From Dipteris shenzhenensis (taxonomy: Eukaryota; Polypodiophyta; Polypodiopsida; Gleicheniales), in the NCBI GenBank assembly GCA_047967505.1, contig CM106541.1: a stretch of 64,000 bases of DNA; one strand, given 5' to 3'. Under the pieces are notes generated by a model that was not told where the DNA came from, did not search any database, and worked only from the letters and a program-made list of their open reading frames with translations. Positions 1 through 11,423 of the stretch are shown piece by piece (positions within the stretch are counted from its first letter, which is position 1; every line of letters begins with the position of its first letter). Made by a program: the position numbers and the translations under genes.

Positions 1-1480
1 TTGCCTAGATTAGGTTGCATCAGTGCTGCTTGATCTAGTCAAAACATTTGCCCAAAAATATCATTTCTCCCTCATATGAAGTTTGATTTTGGTGATTTGA
101 ACGGCATTTTGGGGGTTTTGGGACCACTCCAAATGCATTGTTGACATCAAAATATCCAAAACTTGTACCCATTTTATGTTCCATGCTAGGGAAAAAATAC
201 TCCAATAACAAATCATGCTAGTGCAACAATTTCTAGCCTGCAAAAACACTTTCCCAGATATGCTATGAAATGTTACACATTTTGGTGACGTTTAGGAGGA
301 ATTCAATGTAGTTGCCAAAAAATGGTAATATTAGAAGGTCAATGTCTCAAGGAAACATTATGATGATGTTAATATTGATGTAGTTGTGGGCAAATGTTTT
401 TACATAAATCAGGCCACATCAATGCATTCGGAGTTGCCCAAAACCCCCCAAAAATTTTGATGTAGAATTTGAAGATATAACATTACCAACTCATCTAGAG
501 TGACCCAGACATTCCAAAATAACTTTTGATTCACCAAAATCAGACTTCAACAGAGGGAGAAATGACATTTTTAGGCAAATTTATTTTGCAAAATCAAGCC
601 ACATCGGCGCCGCCTGAAGTAGGCAAAAACATTTGCCTCAAAATGTCATTTCTCTCTCCACCGAAGTCTGATTTTGGTGATTCAAAAGTCATTTTGAGGG
701 TTTGGGTCACTCTAGACACATTGATGATGTGAAAATATCCAAATTTTGCACCAATTGTTTGCTCCATGTTAGAGGGAAAATTCCAATAAGAAGTCATGCT
801 AGCGTAACATGTTGTAGCCTACAAAAAGTCTTTCCCAGAAATGAATGCTACATGTTTTGGTGGTGTTTAGGAGGAATTGCATGTAGTTTCTTATAAAAGG
901 TAAAATGATAAGGTCAAAGTCTCAAAAAATCATTATGATGATGTGAATATTGATGCAGTTTCGGTCAAACGTTTTTGCATAAATCAGGCCACACCAATGC
1001 ATCCGCAGTAGCCCAAAACCACCAAAATATTGGATGCATAACTTGAGGATCTCAACATTACCAATGTTTCTGAAGTGCCCTACAACCCCCAAAATGACTT
1101 TTGAATCACCAAAATCAAACTTTATATGAGGGAGAAATGACATCATTAGGCAAATGTTTTTACCTAGATCAAGCCACGCCTTGCCAAAAATGTCATTTCT
1201 CCCTAATTTAAAGTCCAATTTTGGTAATTTACTTAGTATTTTGGGGGTAACAGGGCACCCAGACACATTAGTGATGTTGGAATGTCCATATTTGCACCAA
1301 TTGTTTACTCCATGTTAGGAAAAACATTTGCAAGGACAAGTCATGCTAGCACAACATGTTCTAGCTTGCAAAAACAATTTCCCTTTAATGCTATGGAATG
1401 CTACATGTTTAGTGATGTTTAGGAGTAATTGAATGAAGTTGCTTATAAATGGTAATATGAGTAGGGCAAAGTCTCAAGGA
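1..1480. repeat. Degenerate tandem array (about 550-580 bp units) with internal inverted repeats
   Basis: The phrase TCATTTCTCCCT followed by a GATTTTGGTGA block recurs near 61, 646 and 1193, and the block around GGCCACATCAATGCATTC recurs near 411 and 986, giving a period of roughly 545-580 bp. Each unit also carries the same block in reverse complement: 505-575 mirrors 640-715, and 1070-1160 mirrors 1170-1260, so each unit can fold back on itself. Open frames here are short and follow the repeat, so I call no gene. The array is cut by the window edge on the left. Confidence 0.75.
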
Positions 1481-2153
1481 ACATTAATAATGTTGCATGT
1501 GATGATGATAGATAGATCAACCTTTCGATGGTCATTGTATGATCATGTAAATTATTCATATGAATGTAAAGGCATGAAAGAAATGAATGTAAAGACAAAT
1601 GCTTAAATCATGATAGAAATGCACATACTAATCCCCATTCAGATGGCTAGTTCTTATGCTTTGGCCCTCTCTCGTGCATTAGCCCCTTGTCAGAATTAGC
1701 CCTATGTTCAAACCAAGAATTTTGCATTTGTTTGCACCTAAAAGGAGCCCAAAGGTAGAAGGCAATACACATCTTCAAGAACACACCCTACATATTAAAT
1801 AATTTATGCGACAACTAATAGTCTTCAAACTCAATGATGGTGATGATGCATGCATTGACGTATCTATTGCTTGTGACTATAGTCTAGCCATTTTTCTGAA
1901 TGCCCACAAGTTACTCGTTGTTGTTCCTGACATGGGTGCTCTTGTTTAGTGAATTTCATCATGTTAATGTAATTTTAAAAACTTCTAAGAATTGGGATAC
2001 ATATTCAAGAATACACTTTAAACATTCTAGAGTTTATGAGACAATTAAGAGGCCTCAAATTCCACAATAGTAATGATGCATATGCATGCTTGTTTTAGCA
2101 CGTTTTTCTCGGTTTTTCCTTGCTAAGAAAATGTCATTTAAAGTTTGAAAATA
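1481..2153. other. Non-coding, nothing recognised
   Basis: AT-rich sequence with no open frame that looks like a protein, no terminal repeats and no clear RNA gene. Confidence 0.5.
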
Positions 2154-2156
2154 GGA

Positions 2157-2192
<36 letters not shown>
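2154..2192. repeat. (GA)n microsatellite
   Basis: A nearly pure GA run with one interruption (GACA). It lies about 90 bp before the left edge of the gypsy-like relic. Confidence 0.95.
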
Positions 2193-2283
2193 TAATTTTA
2201 TATGTTGATTTATAATTCTACAGGGTTGGGCGCCTTGAGGGGCATTCCCATAATTTTTCATCACAAAAGCTTCTCTCATTAGG

Positions 2284-3960
2284 ATTTAAGTATAATAACA
2301 ATATTGAGGATATGTATGCTCATGCTATAGATAGTTGTAATGAAAGAGGAATGCTCAAAGATGTTATACAAAGCTCTTAAAATAGTTCACCTAAGGTAGA
2401 ATTCAGCATTATACATTGATCTTATAATGTTACATATATGAACATTTTGTGAAAAGGATAGGAGGAATGTATCGATGCTATTGCATCTTTCCATACATTG
2501 TTCTCATTTATATAACTTCATAATTAATGATACATAAATATTATTTTTCATATGAAAATTATGATTGTATTTTTTTCTTTTTTAAAGATTTGATTTAATG
2601 TGATGGATAGTAGGTAGCCTCTATGATTTTTATTTGAATTGAGTATATAGTTTTTCAAAATTAAGGCCTTTAGACATATCTAATCATTTGAAAAAATGTT
2701 TGATAGTGTGAGCTAGGAGGGAACTTTTCATGATTGCTATTTTTTTTTCCATAATGAAGAAGAAGAATTGAATGCTAAAGTAAGTTTCAAGAACTAAATT
2801 AGACAACAAATTGTCAATGCAAGTGATATAGGACATAAAAGATGATGCTCAGAAAATTGATAGACTCTTCAAAGCATAATTTTATTCATCGTAGCACAAA
2901 GCTTTAATCTAGAAAAATTGCTACTCACATTAGATCTACACGAAGCATACAAGCTCTTGACATCAACAATCTCATCTCACACTCATCTCACATGCAAGAA
3001 AATGAAAAAATTTAGCCTCTTGCTGTAGGTTGCAAGCTCTCTCACAGTCTCTCAAAAGCCTTTGTGTTCTAGTCTCTACGTTGGACATAGGCTTGAGTAG
3101 ACCTTGGGCATGTAATTGTAATTGATGTCATGCTAGCTTATTCTTGATAGCGAATGAACACTAGTGCTTCATGTTTTTCCTTTAATTCTAGTTACATGGA
3201 TTAGTACTCAGAATCCCCTTCTATTTTGATTTTTTCTAAGGGGAAAACCTTGGAAGGAAATTTAAAGAGTATGTAGTCAAGACTTGTAGCACACACAATG
3301 GTTTGGATTCCATGTGAATGAATTGCAAACCCACTATTGAATGTAAGGCATGGCAATGAAAACCAACCACTCATAGGTAGCTTGAGTTGGGAGCACAAAA
3401 ATGGGAAGCCAGATGCCTCTTTGTATCAAATTGATACAAATCCACACATTCTCGCAAGAGGTAGCTACCCCACATTGGAACAATGGAAGAAACATGACAC
3501 ATAGGAACACTAAGCGAATAGAAGTATTGTTGAGCTGTATCCATTTCTTTACTTTCAAAACCTACTAGTCTTCTGTTTTGTAAAATAACGGCTCCAACAG
3601 CTACATCACTCTCATCCATTTCCACCACAAAGGGTGAATTCAAATCAACTAAAAGGACTCTAAATTGTTTAAGGGATCATGCCAATTGGTATTTTTGTAG
3701 ATTACAAGAGAAATATGCTTAACTCCTTAGGAATACTAACATCAAATGCAACTAAGAAAGTGACCTCAAGACTTTGTACATTGTAGACAGCTAGATGTGA
3801 GAGGTTGGAAACTTGGAAAGACTCTCATGGAAGATGACTTGGACAAAGAGAGGACAGAATACACAAAGAGAAGGAGAGAATACTTATATTTTAAAAATGC
3901 TAGAAGGATTCCAGACACACAATCCAAATAAAGAAACTCAATTAAAATGAACGATCTTTT
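2284..3960 (-). mobile_element. Decayed Ty3/gypsy-like relic, copy 1, left part
   Basis: From about 2284 the sequence matches 17688-19326 nearly colinearly with many small differences, so it is one copy of a dispersed repeat. The minus strand near 3371-3643 encodes a piece resembling the RNase H start of Ty3/gypsy polymerases. The match stops at 3960, where copia element A was inserted, and resumes at 7475. No LTRs could be delimited. Gypsy identity rests on one short protein segment; the dispersed-repeat identity is seen directly. Confidence 0.7.
3371..3643 (-). pseudogene. Gypsy-type RNase H fragment
   Basis: The minus-strand frame opens with PFVVEMDESDVAVGAVILQ, which fits the start of the Ty3/gypsy RNase H domain (F-V-V-E-T-D-A-S, then G-A-V-L-x-Q). 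A later F-E-S-K-E-M and Y-F-Y-S-L-S-V fit the following strand and helix, with family tyrosines partly kept. The fragment is about 90 residues against more than 120 for a full domain, and its flanks are closed by stops. It lies inside the relic and appears again, also broken, in the second copy near 18950-19080. I infer a dead fragment of a retrotransposon polymerase. Confidence 0.55.
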
Positions 3961-4696
3961 TGTAAGAAAACAATACAACATCTATGCTCAACAGATAACA
4001 TGATCTTGTATGCAAGAGAGAAAAGCAAATAGTATGGAGAATCAAAATTTTGATTACTGTAAAATTGATACAATAGATGGCGCTGCTTTCCAACCGTGCG
4101 CTTCTGTGTGAGAAGCTTTGATGGCATGCTGGAATCAGTAGAGGACGGAGGATGGATGCTAAGGAATCAGGGTTGCTGTAGCCAGTGATGAATATGGGCT
4201 TCATGGTCTTGCTCTTCTATAGCCACCAGTCGTAGTCGGTTAGACCTAATTAGGAGATCGACCCAGTTACCCCAAAATGGCCGACTAGAGGTCAGTCCCA
4301 AAAGAGGCCACCAACCACACGTTAGAACCGTGGTGCAGAATAGAGCTACAAACCTATAATTACCGTTCGGCCCAAAGCCACCATCCGAGATCATCTAGGG
4401 CTCCAAACGGGCCTCGCAGCCAGAGAGTGGGCTGCCCTGGTAAATGCTCCATCTATATTCAGTGCGGTGAGTCATGGGATGCCTTTCTGCACTTGCATGT
4501 AGCCTAGTTGGCAGTGTGCCAACTCTATCTGAAGCCGTCCAGCCATCAGGCCACACATGGCCCCCATTTGGTGTCCGAACCAGGACCTACCGGATAACCG
4601 AGCTACTCAAATGCCTTCTCTTCATATGGGGGGCTTACAAGTAGAGTTAGCTGGTTTTTGCGTAGTTACACGAGAGTGGAGCATTGATATCTAACA
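3961..4696 (-). repeat. 3' LTR of element A
   Basis: 736 bp, starting TGTAAGAAAAC and ending TATCTAACA on the plus strand, which is the reverse complement of TGTTAGATA...TTACA. It is next to the purine tract, so it is the 3' LTR of the minus-strand element. Over the first 320 bases it differs from the other LTR at roughly one base in ten, pointing to an old insertion. Confidence 0.92.
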
Positions 4697-4712
4697 CCCC
4701 CCCTCAATGACC
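4697..4712 (-). other. Polypurine tract of element A
   Basis: On the minus strand this reads TCATTGAGGGGGGG directly against the 3' LTR, the expected place and composition for the plus-strand primer. Confidence 0.8.
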
Positions 4713-4725
4713 ACCCATAAGTGAA

Positions 4726-5400
4726 CTACTTTTTTGGCCCAATGCCAAGTCGATGAAGATGCCTCTCTAGCAAGTCTCTTCCAAGAGCCTTTGTGAAGAT
4801 GTCCATCGCATTCTGTGTAGCCGAACAGTACACCAAGTTGACCTCTCCATCCATGATGAGCTCGCATACAAAGTGATATTGAATCTCAATGTGTTTTGTG
4901 CGAGCGTGGTATACCTGGTTCTTGGCAATGGCCATGCAACTCTGATTGTGACATGATAATTGCGTAGGCTTGTTCTGCACTACACCCATGTCCCCTAAAA
5001 TCCTCCTTAACCACACTGCCTCACCGGGGATCACAAAACCTGGTGGTTGTTCCACATATACCTCCTCCTTGAGATCTCCATTCAAAAAGACAGATTTTAC
5101 ATCCATTTGAAACACGGGCCAACTTCCCTGGGTAGCTAAAGCCAAAACATTGCGAATTGTGGTTAGTCAAGATGTGGGAGCAAAAGTATCTTGATAATCG
5201 AAACCATGTACCTGTGCAAATACTTTTGCCACGAGCTAAGCCTTGTACTTATCCAACGTGCTGTCGAACTTGTTCTTGGTCTTGTACACCCACTTGGTGC
5301 TGATTACCTTGTGTTTTGGTGGTCGATCCACAAGGTCCCAAGTGTTGTTCTTCATTATGAAGCCATACTCCGACTGCATAGCCTCCATCCACCTATCATC
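4726..5400 (-). pseudogene. Element A: RT start fused to RNase H end
   Basis: The minus strand carries the beginning of a copia reverse transcriptase (FQMDVKSVFLNGDL, EEVYVEQPPGFVIPG) and then, at about 5020-5026, jumps directly to the end of RNase H and the C-terminal tail (YHARTKHIEIQYHFV, then DIFTKAL). The whole palm with the YVDD site and the first part of RNase H are missing. Upstream of 5145 the frame is broken by stops. The fused product has no polymerase active site, so it is a dead remnant. Confidence 0.88.
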
Positions 5401-5689
5401 ACCCTATGCCTCTTCAAGACACTTGGGTTCTTCAGCACGGATCGACTCTGTCATCAAAGCGTAGTTGACCAAGTGTTCCTACGCCCTTCTTTGCTCCTCT
5501 AATCTCTTGGACCGGTAGTGTTCGGATGATTCCTCCTCAATGGCAAGAGGTTCTCTATCGTCCCAAAGCTACTTTACCAACTTTGGGAATGGCCGTTGCC
5601 AATGTGGTTCTACAGGCTCTTCTTCCTCTTCTTTATCTTGAATCCTCCCAAGCATCGTTGGGGGAGTTCGGTCTGCTGTTGGTGGTTAA

Positions 5690-6065
5690 ACTAGATGAAT
5701 ATCCTGGTCCTGGTTATCTAGGAAGGAAGCATCCTCCTCCAATTGATGCGGCTGTTCTGAGAAGACCACATTGCGACTTACTATTACCTTCTTGGTAACA
5801 AGATTATAGAGATGGTAACCCTTTGCCTCTTCACTGTAGCCCAAGAAAATACACTTCCAGCTCTTGATATCTGGCACATAAAGAACATTAGACAACCGTT
5901 TTACAACTCCATCTGACTTGAGAGCAATCGTACCTTTTTGTTTTGCTGGACATTTTGCATCATTGCCGACTGCTACCAGGATGTCATTCCCTACCGGATG
6001 TAGAGAGGTATACCAATCCTTCTAACTGGTCATGTGGCGCGATGCACCACAGTCAAGAATCCAAG
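5690..6065 (-). pseudogene. Element A: protease start fused to integrase end
   Basis: On the minus strand the protease region (DEPWILDCGAS, then LYVPDIK) is followed immediately by the end of integrase (KCIFLGYSEEAKGYHLYN, VVFSEQPHQLEED). The junction at 5861-5866 falls in AAGAG, a 5-bp word found at both deletion borders of element B. The integrase zinc finger and catalytic D,D,E core are gone, and a stop follows the protease segment near 6022. It is non-functional. Confidence 0.88.
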
Positions 6066-6129
6066 GTTCATCCGTAGGTACTGAAATCCTAAAAGTTAAG
6101 GGGCAGATTTCTGTTCTACGTATTCAGCG

Positions 6130-6675
6130 CTGTAACAAGACCATTGTACTTTGGTGGGAGAATCTGTATGCACCTTCATGCTAGATTCTCGTTGGTGATG
6201 GTATTGCCAATCGCAGTCATCTGATCGTGCAGATTCTTCACCTTGGTGATGAACTTCTCTTCTGTTTCAGACTCGGACAGTTTCTCGCTCGCGAGTTGAG
6301 TCTCCAGATTCTGAATCCGCATCTGATTCGTGGTCTCATACTGATTTTTCAAGACCGTCCATGCCTCCTCCGTTGTGGTGACATGTTGAATTAACACCAT
6401 GATAGAATCACTTACACTGCAAATAATAGAACACAGCGCATCTGCATTTCTTCTTGTCTACGTGAGAATCTGATCCGTAGTTGGTACTATCTATTGTCCT
6501 GCATTGGCTAGATTCAGTCTTGCAACCGGCTTCACGTCCACCCCAGTAGCAATATCCTGAAGCTCTATGCACTTAGGATGGTCTTCATCTTGAACTTCCA
6601 GAGTGGATAGTTAGTGCCATCCAACTTTCCGCTTTTGCCGAATGGTGGGATTCGTAGTCTTACAGGCTGGGCCAT
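6130..6675 (-). pseudogene. Element A: truncated gag
   Basis: Gag starts at 6675 on the minus strand (MAQPVRLRIPPF, LWKFKMKTIL), frame breaks follow, and the middle (HVTTTEEAWTVLKNQYETTNQ, EKFITKVKNLHDQMTAIG) is open at 6400-6176. It ends early at the 6079-6087 junction, so the zinc knuckle seen in element B is absent. The glutamine codon CAG near 6330 is intact here, while element B has TAG at the same place. Confidence 0.85.
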
Positions 6676-6733
6676 CTCTCACAATCTGCTCGCAGATAGA
6701 AACACACTACCAAATCTTCTTGCTAGAGCCCAA

Positions 6734-6745
6734 GCTCTGATACCA
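6734..6745 (-). other. Primer-binding site of element A
   Basis: Reads TGGTATCAGAGC on the minus strand, directly next to the 5' LTR. This is the usual copia primer site complementary to initiator methionine tRNA. Confidence 0.9.
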
Positions 6746-7474
6746 TGTAAGAAAACAATACAACGTCTGTGCTCAATAGATAACAGGATCTCGTATGCAA
6801 GAGAGAAAAACACATAGTATGGAGAATCAAAAATTTGATTACTGTAAAACTGATACAATAGATGGCGCTGCCTCCTAGCCATGCACTCTTATGTGAGAAG
6901 CTTCGATGGCATGCTGGAAACAGTAGAGGACAGAGGCTGGATGCTAAGGAATCAGGCTTGCTGTAGCCAGTGATGAATATGGGCTTCACGGGCTTACTCT
7001 TATATAGCCACCAATCATAGTCGGTTAGACCCAATTGGGAGACCAACCCAGTCAGCCCAAAATGACCGATTGGAGGTCAGTCGTGAAATAGGCCACCGAC
7101 CACACATTAGAACTGTGGTGTAGAATAGAGCAACTAACCTACGGACTTTGTTCAGCCCAGAGCCATCCGGGATCATTTGGGGCTCCAAACGGGCCCCCCA
7201 GAGTGGGCTCTGCCCCAAGAAATGCTCTGTCTACCCTCAGTGCGGTCAGTCATGGGATGCCTTCCCGCACTTGCATGTAGCCTAGTTGGCAGTGTACCAA
7301 CTCTATCTGAAGCCATCCAACCATCAGGCCACACATGGCCCCCATCTGGTGTCCAAACCAGGACTTACCGGATAACCGAGCTACTCAAATGCCTTCTCCT
7401 CATATGGGGGGCTTACAAGTAGAGTTAGCTGGTTCCTACATAGTTACACGAGAGTGGAGCATTGATATCTAACA
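6746..7474 (-). repeat. 5' LTR of element A
   Basis: 729 bp with the same TG...CA ends as the LTR at 3961-4696 and next to the primer site. It is followed by the target duplication CTTTT at 7475-7479. Confidence 0.92.
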
Positions 7475-7872
7475 CTTTTCTAGTCACAATGGATATTAGG
7501 TAGGCAGTTCAACATGAGCAAGCTAAATACCCAGTATAGTTGCTTCGCGTTTTGTTGGATCTCACAGGTTGGCAGTGTGATGGGGACAAGATTCTTCTAT
7601 AAGATCCATAGAAGAACCAATATAAATAGATAGTCATTTGATAAGAGACATGACAAAGAGTATACTCAAACTGATCCATCATATTAAGAGTCCCCTTAAA
7701 CCCTTGAATTGGATGCCAAAAGTGGTACTGAAATAGAGTGTGGGATTAAAACTTTTAAAAGAGAAGATTGTAGAATCATACATGGATTCTTTTTTCATGT
7801 TAGTTTCATTTATAGAAAGAACAAATTCTATAAGTTTCATTCTAAGTAGTAGATGGGACCTTTCTGCACCAT
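7475..7872 (-). mobile_element. Gypsy-like relic, copy 1, right part
   Basis: Matches 19326-19715 (GTCACAATGGATATTAG and following) and so continues the relic interrupted at 3960. The match ends in a (TA)n run. Minus-strand frames are short and broken. Confidence 0.8.
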
Positions 7873-7876
7873 TGGT

Positions 7877-7901
7877 TATATATATATATATATATATATA
7901 T
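7877..7901. repeat. (TA)n microsatellite
   Basis: Pure alternating TA run at the point where the two copies of the relic stop matching. Confidence 0.95.
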
Positions 7902-8235
7902 GCTTCTACATTTTTATAGGTACTCCTTTAGTTACTTATATTCTAAATGGTTCCATGTTTTGATTTGCTCTCCCTAACTTTATATAAACCTTTTACCTCT
8001 AGCTAACTTAAATTCACTCTTTCATTGTTTTATTTTCCTTATTTTCTTATTCTTTCCTTTTGTGGCTCTTTAAGATCCTTGGAGTATCATTCTCCTTGCC
8101 TTGCTAATTCGTTTTAAAATAAGAGTTCATTCTTTTACACTCTTAAAGTAAATTCTTTTATTCCTTTTAAAATTTATTAAGAATTTTTTCATATATATGG
8201 CATAGTTATAATCTCGCATACATATATGTAACATT

Positions 8236-8310
8236 TAGAGGAAAACTAACATTAGTGCATAGAGGAAAACTAACATTTAGTGCATAGAGGAAAACTAACA
8301 TTAGTTTATA
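8236..8310. repeat. Three-copy tandem repeat, about 24-25 bp
   Basis: The word TAGAGGAAAACTAACATTAG occurs three times in a row with small length changes. The rest of 7902-8496 is AT-rich with nothing else recognised. Confidence 0.9.
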
Positions 8311-8496
8311 GAGTGCATCTAGTTTAGGCAAAAAAATTACCATGCTCATCATCATCATTATCATTAAAAAAATTCAATTTTCCTCAAGTGAAAATCAAGT
8401 TTAATGATAGTAATGGTATTTGTTGTAGTCTCAGTAGCATAAGTACACCTCTTTTGGAGTAGGAGGTTTAACTAGTAAAGTATTTACTGTGGTGTG

Positions 8497-9214
8497 TGTT
8501 AGATATCAATGCTCCACTCTCATGTAACTACGCGGGAACCAGCCAACTCTACTTGTAAGCCCTCCATATGAGGAGAAGGCATTTGAGTAGCTCAGTTATC
8601 CGGTAGGTCCTGGTTTGGACACCAGATGGGGGCCATGTGTGACCAATGGTTGGGCGACTTCAGATAGAGTTGGTACACTACCAACTAGGCTACATGCAAG
8701 TGTGGGAAGGCATCCCATGACTGACTGCATTGAGGGTAGGCAGAGCATTTCCTGGGGCAGCCCACTCTTGGGTTGCGGGGCCCGTTTGGAGCCTCAAATG
8801 ATCCCGGATATAGGACCTATAGGTAAGTTGCTCTGTTTTGTGCACCGGTTCTATCGTGTGGTTTGTGGCCTATTTTGGGACCGACCCCCAGTCAATCGTT
8901 TTGGGTGGACTGGGTCAGTCACCTAATTGAGCCTAACTGACTATGACTAGTGGCTATATAAGAGCAAGCCCGTGAAGCCCATTTCATCACTAGCTATAGT
9001 AACCCTGATTCCTTAGCATCCAGCCTCCGTCCTCTACTGTTTCTAGCTTGCCATCAAAGCTTCTTTCATAGCAGCACACGGTTGGGAGGCAGCGCCATCT
9101 ATTGTATCAGTTCTATAGTAATCAAATTTTTGATTCTCCATACTATCTGTTTTTCTCTCTTGTGTATGAGATCCTGTTGTCTGTTGAGCACAGACGTTGT
9201 ATTGTTTTCTTACA
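8497..9214 (+). repeat. 5' LTR of element B
   Basis: 718 bp, TGTTAGATATC...TTCTTACA, matching the LTRs of element A in reverse orientation. It is expected to hold the promoter; a TATATAAGAG box lies near 8954-8963. Confidence 0.9.
8954..8963 (+). promoter_or_regulatory. Candidate TATA box in LTR of element B
   Basis: GGCTATATAAGAGCAAGC lies about 260 bp before the LTR end, a plausible place for the U3 core promoter. The corresponding TATATAGCC is visible in the LTRs of element A. Assignment rests on motif and position only. Confidence 0.5.
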
Positions 9215-9226
9215 TGGTATCAGAGC
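9215..9226 (+). other. Primer-binding site of element B
   Basis: TGGTATCAGAGC directly after the LTR end, complementary to the 3' end of initiator methionine tRNA. Confidence 0.92.
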
Positions 9227-9266
9227 CTGGACTCTAGCAAGAAGATTTGGTAGTAGATTGTGAGAG

Positions 9267-10110
9267 ATGGCCCAGCCCGCAAGATTGCGAATCCCACCGT
9301 TCAACGAAAGTGGAAAGTTGGATGGCTCTAACTATCCACTCTGGAAGTTCAAGATGAAGACCATCCTAAGTGCATATGAGCTCGGGGACACTGGTACTGG
9401 GATGGAGATGAGGCCAGTTGCGAGACCGAATCCAGCCAATGCAGGACAACAGATAGTACCAACTGCGGATTGAGATTCTCGCGTGGACAAGAAGAAATGT
9501 AGATGTGCTGTGTTCTATTGTCTGCAATGTAAGTGATTCCGTCATGGTGTTGATTCAACATGTCACCATAGTGGAGGAGGCATGGATGGTCTTGAAAAAT
9601 CAGTATGAGACCATGAATTAGATGTGGATTCAGAATTTAGAGACTCAACTCACGAATGAGAAATTGTCTGAATCTGAAGTGACAGAGAAGTTCATCACCA
9701 GGGTGAAGAATCTGCGCAATCAGATGACTGCGATTGGCATCACCATCACCAATGAGAATCTAGCACGAAGGTGCATACGGATTCTCCACCCAAAGTACGA
9801 TGGTCTTGTTACGATGCTGAATACAGAGAACAAAAATCCGCCCCTCAACTTTGAGGACTTCAGCACGATGCTTCTGAAGGAGGAGATGCATCAAAAGATG
9901 AGGACTGGAGAAGATTCAGCTTTCTGGACCGGATCAAAGAAAGGTAAGGGTAAGGACTCTGGTAACCCATCTTCTTCTGATGATAAAAAGAGAAAGAAGA
10001 AGATCAAATGCTTCTATTGCAACAAGGTAGGGCACAAGCAGAATGAGTGCCACAAGAAGATTGCAGATGAGAAGAACGGAGTAAAGAAAGAGTCCAGCAA
10101 CAGTGCGTAG
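9267..10110 (+). pseudogene. Element B gag
   Basis: Encodes a copia gag (capsid-nucleocapsid). It starts at 9267 (MAQPARLRIPPF, LWKFKMKTIL), shifts frame near 9470, and has a TAG stop at 9619-9621. The second half is open: VTEKFITRVKNLRNQMTAIG, a lysine-rich linker, then the zinc knuckle CFYCNKVGHKQNEC (C-x2-C-x4-H-x4-C). In element A the codon at 9619 is CAG, so the stop is a C to T change. Gag would package element RNA; this copy cannot make it in one piece. Confidence 0.88.
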
Positions 10111-10148
10111 GCAGTACCAGTAGAACTGTTCGTAGCAATTGAGGAGAT

Positions 10149-11414
10149 TTGGCAGTTCATGTACCTGCAGATGAACCTTGGATCATTGACAGTGGTGCAT
10201 CATGCCACATGACCAGTCAGAAGGATTGGTATACCTCTCTACAGCCGGTAGGGAATGACATCTTGGTAGTAGTCGGCAATGATGCAAAATGTCCAGCAAA
10301 AGGAAAAGGTACGATTGCTCTCAAGTTAGATGGAGTTGTAAAACAGTTGTCAGATGTTCTTTATGTGCCAGATATCAAGAGGAACTTGTTGTCCATTTCT
10401 ACGATTACGGATCGGGACCTCAAAGTTCAATTTGATAAGAATGGTGCACAGATCTTGGATCTTCAAGGGAAGGTCATTGGTAAAGGTACACGGCGCAACA
10501 ACATCTACGAACTCTTAGCTTTCAGTGCTCGAGCCGATGTAAAGAACACTAAGATGTGGCATGAGAGGTTTGGTCATATAAACCTTAGTTCTTTGAAGGA
10601 GATGCATAAAAGTGGAATGATTGCAGACCTACCAGAAATTTTAGATCTGCCCGATGTATGTGAAGCTTGCATGATGGGCAAGCAGCATCGGTAGCCCTTT
10701 CCTAAAGAGGCCAGTAGGGCAAAGGCTCCTCTAGAGCTTGTTCACACGGGCCTCTGCAAAAAGATGGAGACAGAAGCTTTGGGTAATTCCTACTACTTCA
10801 TGACGCTGATCGTCGATGACTACAGTACAAGGATATGGATATACTTCCTGAAGACAAAAGATGAGGCTTTTAGTAGGTTCAAGGAATGGCATGTAATGGT
10901 CGAGAAAGAATCGGGGAGGCAGGTGAAGAAGTTGAGATCAGACAGAGGTGGAGAGTTCACATCGACTAAATTCAAAAGTTACTGCAAAAGTCATGGGATC
11001 AAGAGGCAGAAACCCCCGCCATATACATCACAGCAAAATGGAGTTGTAGAACACAAGATGTGTGTCATCTGTGAAATGGGCAAGGGTATGATGAAAGGGA
11101 AAGATTTGCCAAAGACTTTTTGGGCTGAAACATGTAACACTACAGTTTACATTCTGAATTATAGCTACACGAAGGCTGTGAATGGGATGACTCCACTGCA
11201 GGCCTTTTTTGGTAAGAAACCTTCAGCTGCACATTTCAGAGTTTTTGGATGTGACTGTTATGGGCATGTCCCTGATGCTAACAGGACCAAATGGGAACCA
11301 AAGAGCCGGAAGTGTATTTTCTTGGGCTATAGTAAAGAGGCGAAGGGTTACAGTCTCTATAACCCTGTTACCAAGAAGGTAATAGTAAGTCGCGATGTGG
11401 TCTTCTCAGAATAG
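10149..11414 (+). pseudogene. Element B protease and integrase
   Basis: One reading frame with a TAG stop at 10692-10694 and another at 11412-11414. Order: aspartic protease (PWIIDSGASCHMTS), the pre-integrase zinc finger (HERFGHINLSSL, then C-x2-C in CEACMMGKQ), the integrase core with its two aspartates (LIVDDYS region and LRSDRGGEF) and a glutamate in GVVEHKMC, where relatives usually have AERKN, and the integrase C-terminus (KCIFLGYSKEAKGY, VSRDVVFSE). The stop at 11412 is CAG in element A. Protein processing and DNA insertion are the known roles of this part. Confidence 0.88.
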
Positions 11415-11423
11415 CCGCATCAA

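Larger units (their letters stand above)
3961..7474 (-). mobile_element. Copia element A: complete LTR ends, three internal deletions
   Basis: A 3514-bp insertion with LTRs at both ends (TGTTAG...TTACA read on the minus strand), flanked by a perfect 5-bp target duplication CTTTT at 3956-3960 and 7475-7479. Copy 2 of the host relic (near 19326) shows the same site without the insertion. The primer site lies at 6734-6745 and a purine tract at 4697-4710. The body is only about 2 kb because three parts present in a full copia are missing: the gag C-terminus with zinc knuckle, the integrase core, and most of reverse transcriptase to RNase H. It cannot be autonomous. It belongs to the same family as element B. 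Confidence 0.93.
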
